This document shows, in pieces, positions 14,601 to 24,700 of a stretch of DNA of 64,000 nt. The notes beneath the pieces are model-generated. The model had not been told where the DNA came from and did no database searches. It worked only from the letters and a program-made list of their open reading frames with translations. Numbering within the stretch: the first letter of the stretch is position 1; the number at the start of each line of letters is the position of its first letter. Location of the stretch: assembly GCA_003864495.1 (NCBI GenBank), contig ML133426.1, positions 1,612,001-1,676,000 of the forward strand, in the 5' to 3' direction. The translations under genes and the position numbers were made by a program. The stretch is from Nemopilema nomurai (lineage: Eukaryota; Cnidaria; Scyphozoa; Rhizostomeae; Rhizostomatidae).

Positions 14601-17600
14601 TCCATTAGATGTTGCTAATAATACTGAGATTTAAGCACGCCGATTTATAATGGGCTACGGGGACAGATGGCCACTTTCCGCTAAGAGATTTCATCACTAA
14701 ACCGAGACATAACATTTCGTTTGAAACCTTGATAATGGGTTGAGGTGGCTATCCAATGACAGCCAAGACCACATTATTTGCTTTCTTTATGATGAATTCA
14801 CTTAAGGCTGTCGAATATAAAAAAGAAGACTTAAGAAGTAAATACCTGAGTGAAGTTGAGGGTGAAGATCGCATGTGATCGGCTGCTGGTGTCGTTCATA
14901 TTCGTGGATGCTGTTGTTCTGGAAGGTAAGTGAAGATAAGTGAAGGTGAGTGAAGATACGTGAAGTGAGTGAAGATAAAAGAAGATGAGTGAAGGTGAGT
15001 GGGGGTAAGAAAAGATGAGTGAATACAAGAGAAGATGAGTGAAGATACGTGAAGATGAGTGAAGGTGAGTGGGGGTAAGAAAAGATGAGTGAACACAAGA
15101 GAAGTGAGTGAAGATACGTGAAGATGAGTGAAGATAAAAGAAGATGAGTGAAGGTGAGTGGGGGTAAGAAAAGATGAGTGAACACAAGAGAAGATGAGTG
15201 AAGGTAGGAAATGATGAGTGAAGATAGGAGATGAGTGCAGGTACGTGAAGGTAAGCAAATTTGAAAGAAGATGAGTGAAGGTGAGTGTGGGTAAGAAAAG
15301 ATGAGTGAACATAAGGAAAGTGAGTGAAGATAAGAGAAGATGAGTGATGGTGAGTGGGGGTAAGAAAAGATGAGTGAACATTAGAGAAGTGAGTGAAGAT
15401 AAGAGATGAGTGAAGGTAAGAAATGATGAGTGAAAATAGGAGATGATTGAAAAGAAGATGAGTGAAGGCGAGTGAAGAGAAGTAAATGTAAGTGAAGATG
15501 AGTGAAGAGAAGTAAAAATGACATCTTAACGCAAAAGGCACCTGCCACATGCATCATGGGATTCTGGCCAAGCCTCGATCGCAATTGAAGTACTGCTCTG
15601 CATGTGACAATTTAGCCTTCGTCGAAAGAATTTAACGCGTAGTATGGGGAAGAAAATTCTGTCTTCATCTTCAAAAGTAAAGTTGTTGATGCCAAAGTCA
15701 TATGATCACATGACAAACAGAGGGTTGAGGTCAAACGGAGAATCTTGTATAAAAACATTCTCAAAACAATACATGACAGCCCCTCGGCTTAACAAAAAAG
15801 TCAAACCAATCCAACTACTGCGCTAATGGTTGGGAGGACTGAATGAACATAAATTCTGTGATAAAGACATTTTCAGACTAATCAGAACGTTCATCTTTTG
15901 CCGAACTCAACTATTTTGATCTCTTTAGCACAAAACATCATGTTTTCCATATCATGGATAATCATGGACACGCCAAATACACCTTGAAATAATATAAACA
16001 CATCGCCAGGTCTGCTTTTTGTTACACATGAAACATCCCTATAATAATTAATCTTAATTGACCAAAATCAAAGAACACTCTCATAACATTATCTCTTTTT
16101 ATCACCGTGTTATCTGCAGAAAAAGTACGGGACATTCTGGTTGGAAACAACGTTGTAGCCATTTGGTGATCAATAGGCCCTTGCACTTATCAATTATCCA
16201 TACCCCAGCATAAACTGAATGCCATTTCAAACTTCTCAGACGTACACCCAGTCGCTTGTGGCATTTTCTCTACTTTTATATCTAAGTCAGCATTTTAAGC
16301 AAACCAAAGTGAGTCAGCCAGCAAAGGTTGGAACAGATACGACACTACTCCTGTTGTTCTAGTTTTTTCAGCTAGTTTCTATCCTTCAGCGTTTAAATAA
16401 CTTTCTTGATATTTTTTGCAACTGCTGCCCAATCTTTACCTTCAACTTCTACCTTGCTAAGCATGAACAAAAAGCAAATTAATTTTTAATTTCCTGCTGA
16501 ATCTCAAATGCTGTGTTTCGATTTCTCCCCAAAGTTCCAATGTCAATTTTTTCGCCTGTATTATGTCTCAAACTAACCTGTTTTCGTTTCCAATGTCCAT
16601 TAGTTTTTCAATGTCACTGTACTTGGTGACAATGTGCTTTGTCAGGTCCTGTACATACGGGCCTTCTTTCGGATGTTCCCTTACTTTCAGATTGTAAACG
16701 TCACCCTTCTTGGGTGATGCCCGCAAAAGGTCTCTTACTCTTTCGTTGTAGATCTCAATGAAACTGAGAAGCAAGTGAAAATATAATTAGAACGCTTCAT
16801 GTAACAGCTTCGATACTTGTGCAACAGCTAAACTGCAGGTTACAATTAACGACTTATAAACTTTGAACTCTCTTAGTAGCTAAAGGATCAGGAGGCTTCG
16901 TGTAGGGGTTAAAGGTCAACCAAAAATTCTTGAGCACAGTTCACAGGTCACATCACTTTACATCAAATCCTCTATATCGGATATTTAAGCGATTAGAATG
17001 CAATTTGGTCTCTAAAAACAGGTGCAAGCTCACAAATGAATTTTAAAACTAATGACAAAACTCAACGCTCACAACAAATCTGCAAAAAAGACCGACTCAG
17101 AATCATACCATACCTTACTTCACTTTTGAATTCAATTTTGTTCACAGCTTGATCTTTTGACATTCTCTCGTACATTCCCTAAATTTGAGTAAATCGAGTG
17201 ATTTGTTATTTAACAATAAGAATTGGCCTTTTTTACCAAACTCGTCTTAGTTAAGGGAAAATTCTAGCGTCATTGTCATGTTGAGACGATGTAAATGGTA
17301 GCAATACAAGTATGAGCACGGTTTAACTTCCAAATGGTACACGAGACAATACGAAATACAAAGTTCAAGTTTGCTTTACAGATGTTTCGCTTTTGAGAAA
17401 AAGAAGGCACCATGCGAACAATTGTCATGCCAAAAACACTTCTAAGAATTAGAGGAGATTTTTACCAAAGAAACCGATAAGAGAACGGAAATAAAACAAG
17501 ACTCAAATGTTGCAGTAAATATTCGGAATAGGAGAACTCAAAGGACCCTAAAGGCAAACTCGCAATACTGCCTCACCTCACATATTCTTGGGATGAGTCC

Positions 17601-20600
17601 AACACTCTCCTGAAACGTAAGGAATCTATTATCAGCAGAAGCCTTTTTCTCCTTGATTGATTTTTGCCATTGAAATTCTATCATTTCGAGCAACAGAATA
17701 AGGGTGACCTGTAGGGTTTTCTTTTACAGCCTGTACAAATGAACTTGAGGATATTTTTGGCAAGATAAAAGGCTTCAGAAATAATCAGGCAAAAACTTCA
17801 ACATTACATCTCCGCCACGTCTAATTCAGTCCCCTTTTGAGAATAATGACGTATTTACGACCTCGACATAAACATGAGCAGTAATAAAAGCCTTCTTTCA
17901 ACTGAGTAAGAGCCTCCAATGTCTAACAGCGATACCACGAAATGGAAAACAGTGATGTGAAAGTTAATTGGCTAAGAGCATGGACACCAAAAAATCGTTA
18001 GAAGAAAATATCTTTTCAAAGAGAGAATCAGATAAAATATTAAATTGGCCTGCTTCTCGGTACATAATGATCCAGGTGAAAAAACTATTTACGGACAAAT
18101 GAATGGGTTGTTTCTCCTTCTTAAAAAACGAACAAATAAACACACGCATATTTCTTGTATACCATTACATTCAATACGCTAGCCAACTCTCTTAACTAAC
18201 GTAACATGTAAAAAAAAACTCAAGAGAAAAGTGTGATCGTTGTGTCAAGGAAAAATTCTTCATCTTCTTGGATTCTAGACTGACAATAGCAGGCCTTGCA
18301 GATGTCGAAGCTTAAAGGTTTGCGGGTGCTACCTACATATTGAAAACCACAATTTATACAATTTAGCAAATTGATTGAGAGGACCCTAATTGATAACAGT
18401 ATTTCATGTATTGAAGAGGTTACCCTGTATAAACATTTTTCGTTATTATTTTCATTATCATTACACTGGATGAATCTGTGTGTGTGTCATTTTCAGTTTC
18501 TTTAGTGGTCTTCAGTCAAAACAAATAGATCACCTGAGCTCCCATCATGGTGTAACTTTTCCCAGCTCCTGTCTGGCCATAGGCAAATATACAAGCATTG
18601 TAGCCTTCAAATGCTGCACCAATCACATCCTTTCCCAAATCGGAAAATACCTTCAATAAAAAGTCACCTTGTTAACATCTAAGATGCTGTATATAGGATT
18701 GAATGGAAAAATCTTTATTAGCAACTTAGAAACATCTTTTTCTTCATCATAAATTAATGAATCAAAATATATACAGTTATTACTCCTTTAAATTGATGTG
18801 CAAATGCAAACCAAATTCCAGCAAATTAAAAAAGTTCCCTGACATACAAAAATATGAGTAGGTTTTTCCCAGTACTAAATAGGAAAACTTTTCAAATATC
18901 ACTTCAACAAAAAAATTTTGTTCTCATTAGCTTGATGTGCCCTAAATTTTCTACACTGCATTCTTTCAACAATAGCATGTAGAACTGTTGAGAACAAAAG
19001 GACTGGATGACAGCTAGCAAGGACAGCCAAAATGAGCAATTCAATATGCACAAATATCATGCAAATATTGGCAGGCAATAACTGATGAGGCAGCCAAGTC
19101 AAAGGAAATTCCAAACAGCCTTCAGTTCACAAATTGTTTAGATTATTTATGGTAGCCATGCAAATGTGATATAAAAAACAAGCTTGACAAAAGGTTGCTG
19201 TTCCCACATTGGTTAGAAACTTCAATGCTTTAATAGCTTAGATTTAAAAACATGAATAATGAATGATGTTAAGATCGATTTCTTTTGTTAAATTGAATTA
19301 AGCATACTCAAGATCGCTTCTTTAGGAAGCAAGAAAAAGATTTTAAATGAAAATAGCGATTTCCACCTGCTCTTGGGTTGCAAAATGCCTATCACGGCTA
19401 TCAGAAGACCAATATGAATGGTCATAGCTGAAATCTTTGACATCATTTGGAGTCTATGAATTACACATAGAAAGAAATGAATGGTAAAAAGGTACAAAGC
19501 TGCACTTCAAGAGGCAGTGAATATACAATTAATAAACCTTACATGATAAAAGTTCAGCACTCAAGAGTTATCGAAATGACAACTTTTTCTACCCAGTTAT
19601 AAAAATACCTCTAAAAATTACTGCAAAAACCCTAATAAGTAGCTCCCACGCATAAGTGGCACCCCAAGTTTGAGGCCTCAAAATTCAGAAATAATACTTT
19701 GTCTAATACTTCAGTGAAAAAATGTTTTTAAAAATCCATGAAATTCTTCTTCAGACAGTCTGTAGAGTTCATCCCATTCCATTTGAATTAATCTCAATCT
19801 TTACTGTCAAAGGATAGAATAAGTCAGTGTTGTCATCTTCATCACCATTGTCATTTTTTAGTTTCTCCCTATAACCACTACCTGCCCCCCTTTTCACATT
19901 TTAAAATTGTTTATGTCGAAAAAAGGAATTATACACTGGTTTTTACCTCAGTGAGGTAATTACCAGCTCATTATCAAGTATAAAGCAAACAATATCCTCA
20001 CCAAAATGTTTTGAAAGAAATTTTCCATTACTTTTTGTTCATTACTCATTACTCAATGAAACCTTCGAATACTAAAACTTCAAAGGGCAAGGTACAATAT
20101 AAATAATGCCACAATTTTTGGACAATGGGGTAAACAATAGGTGAATTAAGTACATTGAGTAATAATGTTGGCTTTCAAAACCTTCAAATATATGATAAGA
20201 TATTCACATCTTTTAAGACTTCAAAAGATTGGCATCTCACTAACTTTACATTGATTTAGTAGTTAACAACTTTATATCCTCAATTAAAAGCAAATCCATT
20301 TTGAAATCATTTTACAGCTGTTGATGTGACAAAAATATGTAACAGCTGTAAAACCATTTAAAAATCTGACATAATTTTGAGATGATAGAAAAATCACTGC
20401 AAACACACTGACAGACATGTGAATATCTTGACCAAGTTTGACTAATTCAACTTTTGCCACATTTGTAAGCTTTTCCAGAAAGGTCCTAGCTAGGCTAAAA
20501 TTTGTTGAGTAATTGATAAAAGAAATGTGAAATGAAATGAAAGAGCTTATAGTGTTTCATTTAGGGGGTATAACAGTACTAGCTTGCATATAGAAGCTTA

Positions 20601-21753
20601 AAGAACAGAATTTACCCTGAACATTTGATCAAAAAGGCTAGTTAATTCAGAATAAATGTCCCTGAAATGTCCTTGGCTTAATCGTTTCTTACTGATATTG
20701 ATTTGCCTTCAGCATTTTTTAGATATGTAGCACCATTTTAACCGTTAGTCTCAACGGGTCAGCGTTTCATCGCTTTCAATGGGTCAGATACAAATTTTGT
20801 TCTAACAACTTGAATCTGGAGGGAATAATTGTTGGAAATGTTATCACCCATTCTTGAAAACCCATCCAAAATCTCATTTTTGTTAAAGTTCCAAATGTTC
20901 TAAGGAAATATTTTTCCAAATTTGGTAAACAAAGATTATCAACTGAAGCTGTAAAAAGTTGCAAGGTTTGGTCTTACCCCAGGAAAGGTAGACACTAAAG
21001 CATTATCGAAAGAAGTTATAACATAAGTCTTGAACAACCATAGTTGGCAAATATTTTTAAAAAACTAACCTAAAACTAACAAAAATTAACATATATTGTG
21101 CCCTTGTTGAGAGGCAACTTGTGACAACTTGGTACTTTGTACAATGACTCACATTGGGGTTGATAATGGAGGTCTTCTTCCCCTTGCTATCCATCTTGAT
21201 AATGACTTCTGATTCCAAGTCAATTTCCCTTCGAAGGAATATTACGAAGCTTAACAGCGTAACAAGCAGTTTTGGCTTTTGAGAAGACTTGATTTAGAGG
21301 CGACAACACATAACAAGTTCAAAACACTAGTTGCATGCCATGTGTGCAAAAAGCGTATCAAGCCTTAACGAAAAGGAAACGGGTCAAGCTTATTCCAGTC
21401 CCAAATTTTCTCCTGTTTACCTCCCTTTGTAATATCTGCTACCTATATCGCATTAAATGCTAATTGCCCGACTAAATCCCAAACTGCCTGAGACCTTACA
21501 AATAAAACTCCCAACAACTTTTGGCATAAAATGCTTCAAGCTTTCGCTATTTCATCCGTTCCAGAAAAAAGCCTTTGCTATAAATCTTTTCAGAAAAGCT
21601 ATGAAGTAAACAGAATCTAGAAAGCGGTTTCTAAAGCCAAAAAGACATAACTTCCCCCTCAAAACCCTTAGTGATGTGGAACATCACAAAACTTTAGGCC
21701 TCTTACCTCTTATTCAACGGCCGAACCCTCACAGCAACTTTGACCGAAGCCAT
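2209..21753 (-). CDS. KIF16B: KIF16B-like kinesin-3 motor protein (motor + FHA + coiled coil)
   Basis: Plus-end-directed microtubule motor; vertebrate KIF16B carries early endosomes. Exons (descending): 21753–21707, 21228–21153, [one missing], 18650–18534, 17609–17577, 17178–17114, 16763–16578, 14918–14846, 13636–13569, 12499–12399, 11417–11304, 10225–10128, 9344–9267, 8711–8563, 8073–7954, 7301–7250, 6786–6652, 6244–6088, 5467–5414, 5288–5235, 4936–4207, 3881–3457, 3018–2762, 2633–2209. They give about 1,204 codons, near 1,240 with the missing exon. The start [14 protein letters not shown] and the FHA-region DSELPHL-type block (here [18 protein letters not shown]) point to KIF16B rather than KIF1 or KIF13. 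The ATG has G at −3 and +4. All phases agree except at 9267/8711. The C-terminal PX domain of vertebrate KIF16B is not seen; this reading ends in CIIL. StarD9 is the closest alternative but is much longer. Confidence 0.9.
2762..5467 (-). CDS. KIF16B: KIF16B coiled-coil tail exons
   Basis: Exons 5467–5414, 5288–5235, 4936–4207 (243 codons in one exon), 3881–3457 and 3018–2762. They are nearly continuous charged heptad sequence rich in E, K, Q and L, for example [18 protein letters not shown] and [20 protein letters not shown]. One breakpoint is the [18 protein letters not shown] acidic linker near residue 150 of the large exon. Primary sequence has drifted from the vertebrate tail while the coiled-coil character is kept. 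Confidence 0.88.
6088..8073 (-). CDS. KIF16B: KIF16B FHA-domain exons
   Basis: Exons 8073–7954 ([19 protein letters not shown]), 7301–7250 ([17 protein letters not shown]), 6786–6652 ([19 protein letters not shown]...) and 6244–6088 ([20 protein letters not shown]). Together they form the forkhead-associated fold: the RTHVGG strand, the HC.I strand and the FING turn are visible. FHA domains in kinesin-3 motors take part in dimerisation and regulation. The phases connect 0→1→1→2. Confidence 0.9.
8563..8711 (-). CDS. KIF16B: KIF16B neck-region exon with uncertain 5' border
   Basis: The exon encodes [20 protein letters not shown] and then a basic helix with [20 protein letters not shown], which matches the KIF16B neck coiled coil. 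The acceptor TTAAG| gives entry phase 1, while the previous exon ends in phase 0 at CAG|GTCCGT. An in-frame TAA lies just upstream of the acceptor, so the exon cannot be extended. A microexon, or use of a weak donor four bases further on (C|GTGCTT), would reconcile the frame. Confidence 0.75.
9267..13636 (-). CDS. KIF16B: KIF16B switch II to neck-linker exons
   Basis: Five exons: 13636–13569 (ends KIHLVDLAG), 12499–12399 ([19 protein letters not shown] then INKSL), 11417–11304 ([20 protein letters not shown]), 10225–10128 ([20 protein letters not shown] then [12 protein letters not shown]) and 9344–9267 ([18 protein letters not shown]). The DLAGSE switch II and the L12–α5 block are intact, so the motor should be active. 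Three of the five acceptors end in AAG instead of CAG or TAG. Long plus-strand frames at 9888–10346 are antisense shadows. Confidence 0.92.
12955..13275. repeat. A-rich low-complexity tract
   Basis: A long run of AACAAA- and AAACAC-type sequence, with an 11-base tandem (CCAAACACAAA, about 3–4 copies near 13101–13126). It lies in the KIF16B intron between the exons at 12499 and 13569. The minus-strand open frame across it is hydrophobic low complexity and not a gene. Confidence 0.7.
14846..14918 (-). CDS. KIF16B: KIF16B switch I exon
   Basis: This 73-base exon encodes [18 protein letters not shown] followed by TLNFTQ. It contains the switch I signature SSRSHA, which contacts Mg-ATP. The acceptor CTTCCAG| sits exactly at the edge of the GA-rich minisatellite, so the pyrimidine tract read in the transcript is the satellite itself. 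The donor is CAG|GTATTT. Confidence 0.93.
14921..15520. repeat. GA-rich minisatellite inside a KIF16B intron
   Basis: About 600 bases of irregular tandem units based on GTGAAGATGA and GTGAAGGTGAGTG, with a longer recurring unit around GTGGGGGTAAGAAAAGATG (near 15000, 15070, 15160, 15290 and 15355). The plus strand is almost all purine and T, with few C. It contains no CT dinucleotide, so the transcribed strand has no AG over the whole tract. The long open frames on the minus strand here are just translated satellite. Confidence 0.92.
16578..17609 (-). CDS. KIF16B: KIF16B motor exons after the P-loop
   Basis: Three exons: 17609–17577 ([11 protein letters not shown]), 17178–17114 (GMYERMS...EFKSEV, donor AAG|GTATGG) and 16763–16578. 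The last holds the [12 protein letters not shown] block and [15 protein letters not shown], both typical of kinesin-3 motors. The phases connect (0, 0, 2→2). A second donor-like GTAAGG lies five bases inside the 17114 end, but using it would break the frame. Confidence 0.9.
18534..18650 (-). CDS. KIF16B: KIF16B P-loop exon
   Basis: This 39-codon, phase 0–0 exon carries the nucleotide-binding P-loop [13 protein letters not shown], preceded by the typical [10 protein letters not shown] strand. The donor is CAG|GTGATC and the acceptor GAAG|GTATTT. All catalytic P-loop residues are intact, including the GKS lysine and serine. Confidence 0.93.
18651..21152. other. KIF16B intronic region with a missing exon
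   Basis: About 2.5 kb of AT-rich DNA between exons INPN| and |VFSDLG. Kinesin-3 motors normally have about 35 residues here. I could not identify this exon. A well-formed acceptor and donor pair flanks only 17 bases near 20984–21000, which does not keep the frame alone. Confidence 0.5.
21153..21753 (-). CDS. KIF16B: KIF16B exons 1–2: start of motor domain
   Basis: Exon 1 (21753–21707) begins [15 protein letters not shown], the β1 strand of the kinesin motor, and ends in phase 2 at GAG|GTAAGA. Exon 2 (21228–21153) continues [14 protein letters not shown] and ends INPN at AAT|GTGAGT, phase 0. The exon 2 acceptor is CGAAG, an unusual AAG type. The next located exon starts about 2.5 kb further on, and the normal block of about 35 residues (a ...F.FD.S... 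motif) between them is absent from my model. Confidence 0.85.
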
Positions 21754-21759
21754 TACAAA

Positions 21760-24700
21760 CAGAACTTTTGGTCCGCACTTCAGTCCAGCTAGAGCCTCCC
21801 CTAGCCTAAGATCAAATAAATAATGCTGAGAGAGTGAAACATCAAACTTAAGTTTTCCTCGCCCACATAACTTCGTCAAGAAAATTTACTACACGTAAAT
21901 ATGCAAATGACTTTCGTCTTGGACTCCTGGGAGTCTGGGTAGAGGCATCTAGGGCAGCTGTGTTGAAACGTCATTAGCCCTTGAATCAACAATAACTTGT
22001 CTCCAAACAACGATGTTTTGATATTTTGTGCGTGGAAACTTCTATTCATGCTTTTCTATAAAAAATCGTACTTCAAAAAATCAAGTGACCTTGGTAAAGC
22101 AGTAACTGAGTGAAGCATCGATTATGACAATAGAGGACAGCCAAAACTGAATAGTCACATAGTTTCAACAGCTAAACAAAGGCGAATGTCAAGGGTCATT
22201 GTTGTTTGATGTAATTTTCTGCAAAAAAGCCTACATGTTTAAATTTCAGAAACAAATGAATTGTATTCTTAGTTCCTTTCAGCTATTTTGGAAACTTTTA
22301 CTCGTATCGTGAATGTATTCTTTGCACAAACTTACACGCTGTATTTAAGTCATTTTCTTGGAATTAATATTACTTTTTGGCCGTTGAACACATATGGATA
22401 AGTGCGATTATTTTTTCCAGCCAGTAAATGCTAGTTAATGTTAGGGTACCACTCGGCGAGGAACCGAAAAATTTCTAATAAACCACTGTCTAGTACCCAG
22501 CTGAAGTTGGTACACTTTGCACTTGTGAAATACAAACACGATCGTAGTGCATCTAATGTTTAAATTTTTAAAATTTACGAGGAAGTAACTAATCCAAAAT
22601 TAAGCTTATTATTGATAAACAATTGTGAGAACATTCACGCACTTTATAAGACTTATTAGTTCAGCTCATTTAACCTAAAAGTGCGCAGTCAATTAATACA
22701 TTAAAGAATAGTAGAACTTAAGTGCAAGCGAAAAGCCGTTTGATATGTTTCTAGCAAAACAAAACTTTAATATTGTTCGCAGGAACAAAATATTTAATTG
22801 AGAAAACAGCCTGTATATAAAATCCAGGAGCCTATAAACAGGTTTACAGCGTCAAACTATAAATAGATCTGATATAAATTGTCATCATTTTTGAAGGGTC
22901 AATTCTGCTGCCTTAAGGAACGAAAAAGCTCGCAAAAGATAAAAGGGTTTTGAACAAGTGGGACGGCCAGTCGATTGATGTTCCTATCCCTCACAGATTT
23001 TCTCCCTTTCAAAAGAACACATCCTGCTAGAACATCAGCTTATTAGATTTTGAAACATCATAAGAAGTTTTTTTGCTTGTTGCAATAGAGCACCTTAAGA
23101 CCTTTATAAGAAGCCATTCCGCAGATTAAGAATAACACAAACAATGGCTAGATATAGTGTGCTAAAATTCATTCATGGTTGAAATATTTTCATTTTTGCT
23201 CTTCCATGTTAATAATAAGATAATCCGATGGATTACAACAACTTCCAACGAACACATATCCATTTAGAATCTCTTATATCTTAATTGCATGTTTTCTTTC
23301 ACTTCTTAATTTAGTCTTTTGACCTGCAAAAGTAACAGTTTAAACATTATTGAACATGCAAATATATGAATTGATCACAAAGCTCTGCATAATGAAAATA
23401 ACGTAATTATAAGCACGTAGCAACTCAAAGCCTTTAATGTGTTGCTATCATATTTCACAAATATAAGAGCTGGTAGCGTGGAAAGGATGCTCACTTCTAA
23501 GTTCCCTTTTAAAAAGAAGATTTATGGCCCATCAGTGGTGGAATTTAGAGGGGAGGCAACTGGGGGCAGAGTTGAAGATTGTCTGGCGTCTCCTTTATGA
23601 AATTTTGCGCCCCTTTTGAGAAACTTATTTTCAATATTTCCCTTGAAGGTAAAAGTCACCAAGCGCCGCTCCATTAGAAGTTAAAACCTTTTTTGCACAA
23701 TAGTGCTTGACCAAAAATAATCGGTTGCCTAAGAAGGGTCGACGATCATGGAAGGATCGACCAGCTGAGACCAAATGCCAATATATCAACTGTCAATTTC
23801 TGCATTATTTATTTTGGTCATTCTTATAACATCGTCAATAATTACCATACACTTCACGTCCTCAAAACAAACGAAACTATTAGCCAAGTTTAGACCAGCC
23901 TCATGGATGTTACCATTTCATGCGGAGCAATTCCAAAGTCCTCCACCATAGATCAGAAAGAGTTGGTTTTAGAGAGTTAATACACATACGAATTATCTTT
24001 AGCAAAACCTGCGAAGTAGAATATCTGAGAGCTGAAGTTTCAGAACGCTATGTCAAACAAATTAAGGATTAATTTTCAGCTAGCAAATTTTCTGATTAGA
24101 AGAGAAACTTGAAATCAGGCACGATCCCTCTGGGAGATGAAGCCCCGCCCATACATTTTCAGAAATCAAAATATTTTATCGTTCTTTCTTTTATTTTTTA
24201 CAACAGAGAAAGAAATAAAGTAAGAACAAAGTGTTTATATACCGCTTTGTTTTATTTGATCTATTTGCTGTTACACCACATCAAACTTATTGAGGTATAT
24301 TTCTTTTATTTGTCTTTCATTTTCATCAGTTCAGTAGATAACTTTCACTGCAATGTCAATTTTGACATGTAATCATGGCCTACTGAAAATCCTGAGGAAT
24401 GGAAGATGCACTTGTGTGTTCAGGAAGTAAAATTTTATCAGCCAATTCAATATTGTTGAGTTGTACAGTCTGAACCAATGGTAACCCTTTCTTCCTTTCC
24501 CTAACATCTATCATGAGAGTTTTAGAACGACTCATCCACTCCCAAATGTTTTCTAAAAATAATTATAACTGAGAATCGTTGAGCTGTCAAATCTGAGCGT
24601 TATGGTATCTTTTATTAAATCTAGTTGTGGAGATGCATCTTTAGCTTTTCTAGAAGGCTCAATTTCAGAAATTCTCCTTCATGCCAGACGCAACCATGGT

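Noticed and set aside
14831..15550. 239-codon minus-strand frame rich in FTH, SSL and LIF repeats
   Set aside because: It is the minisatellite translated; all three frames stay open because the array is AG-free and low in complexity. The real exon here is only 14918–14846.
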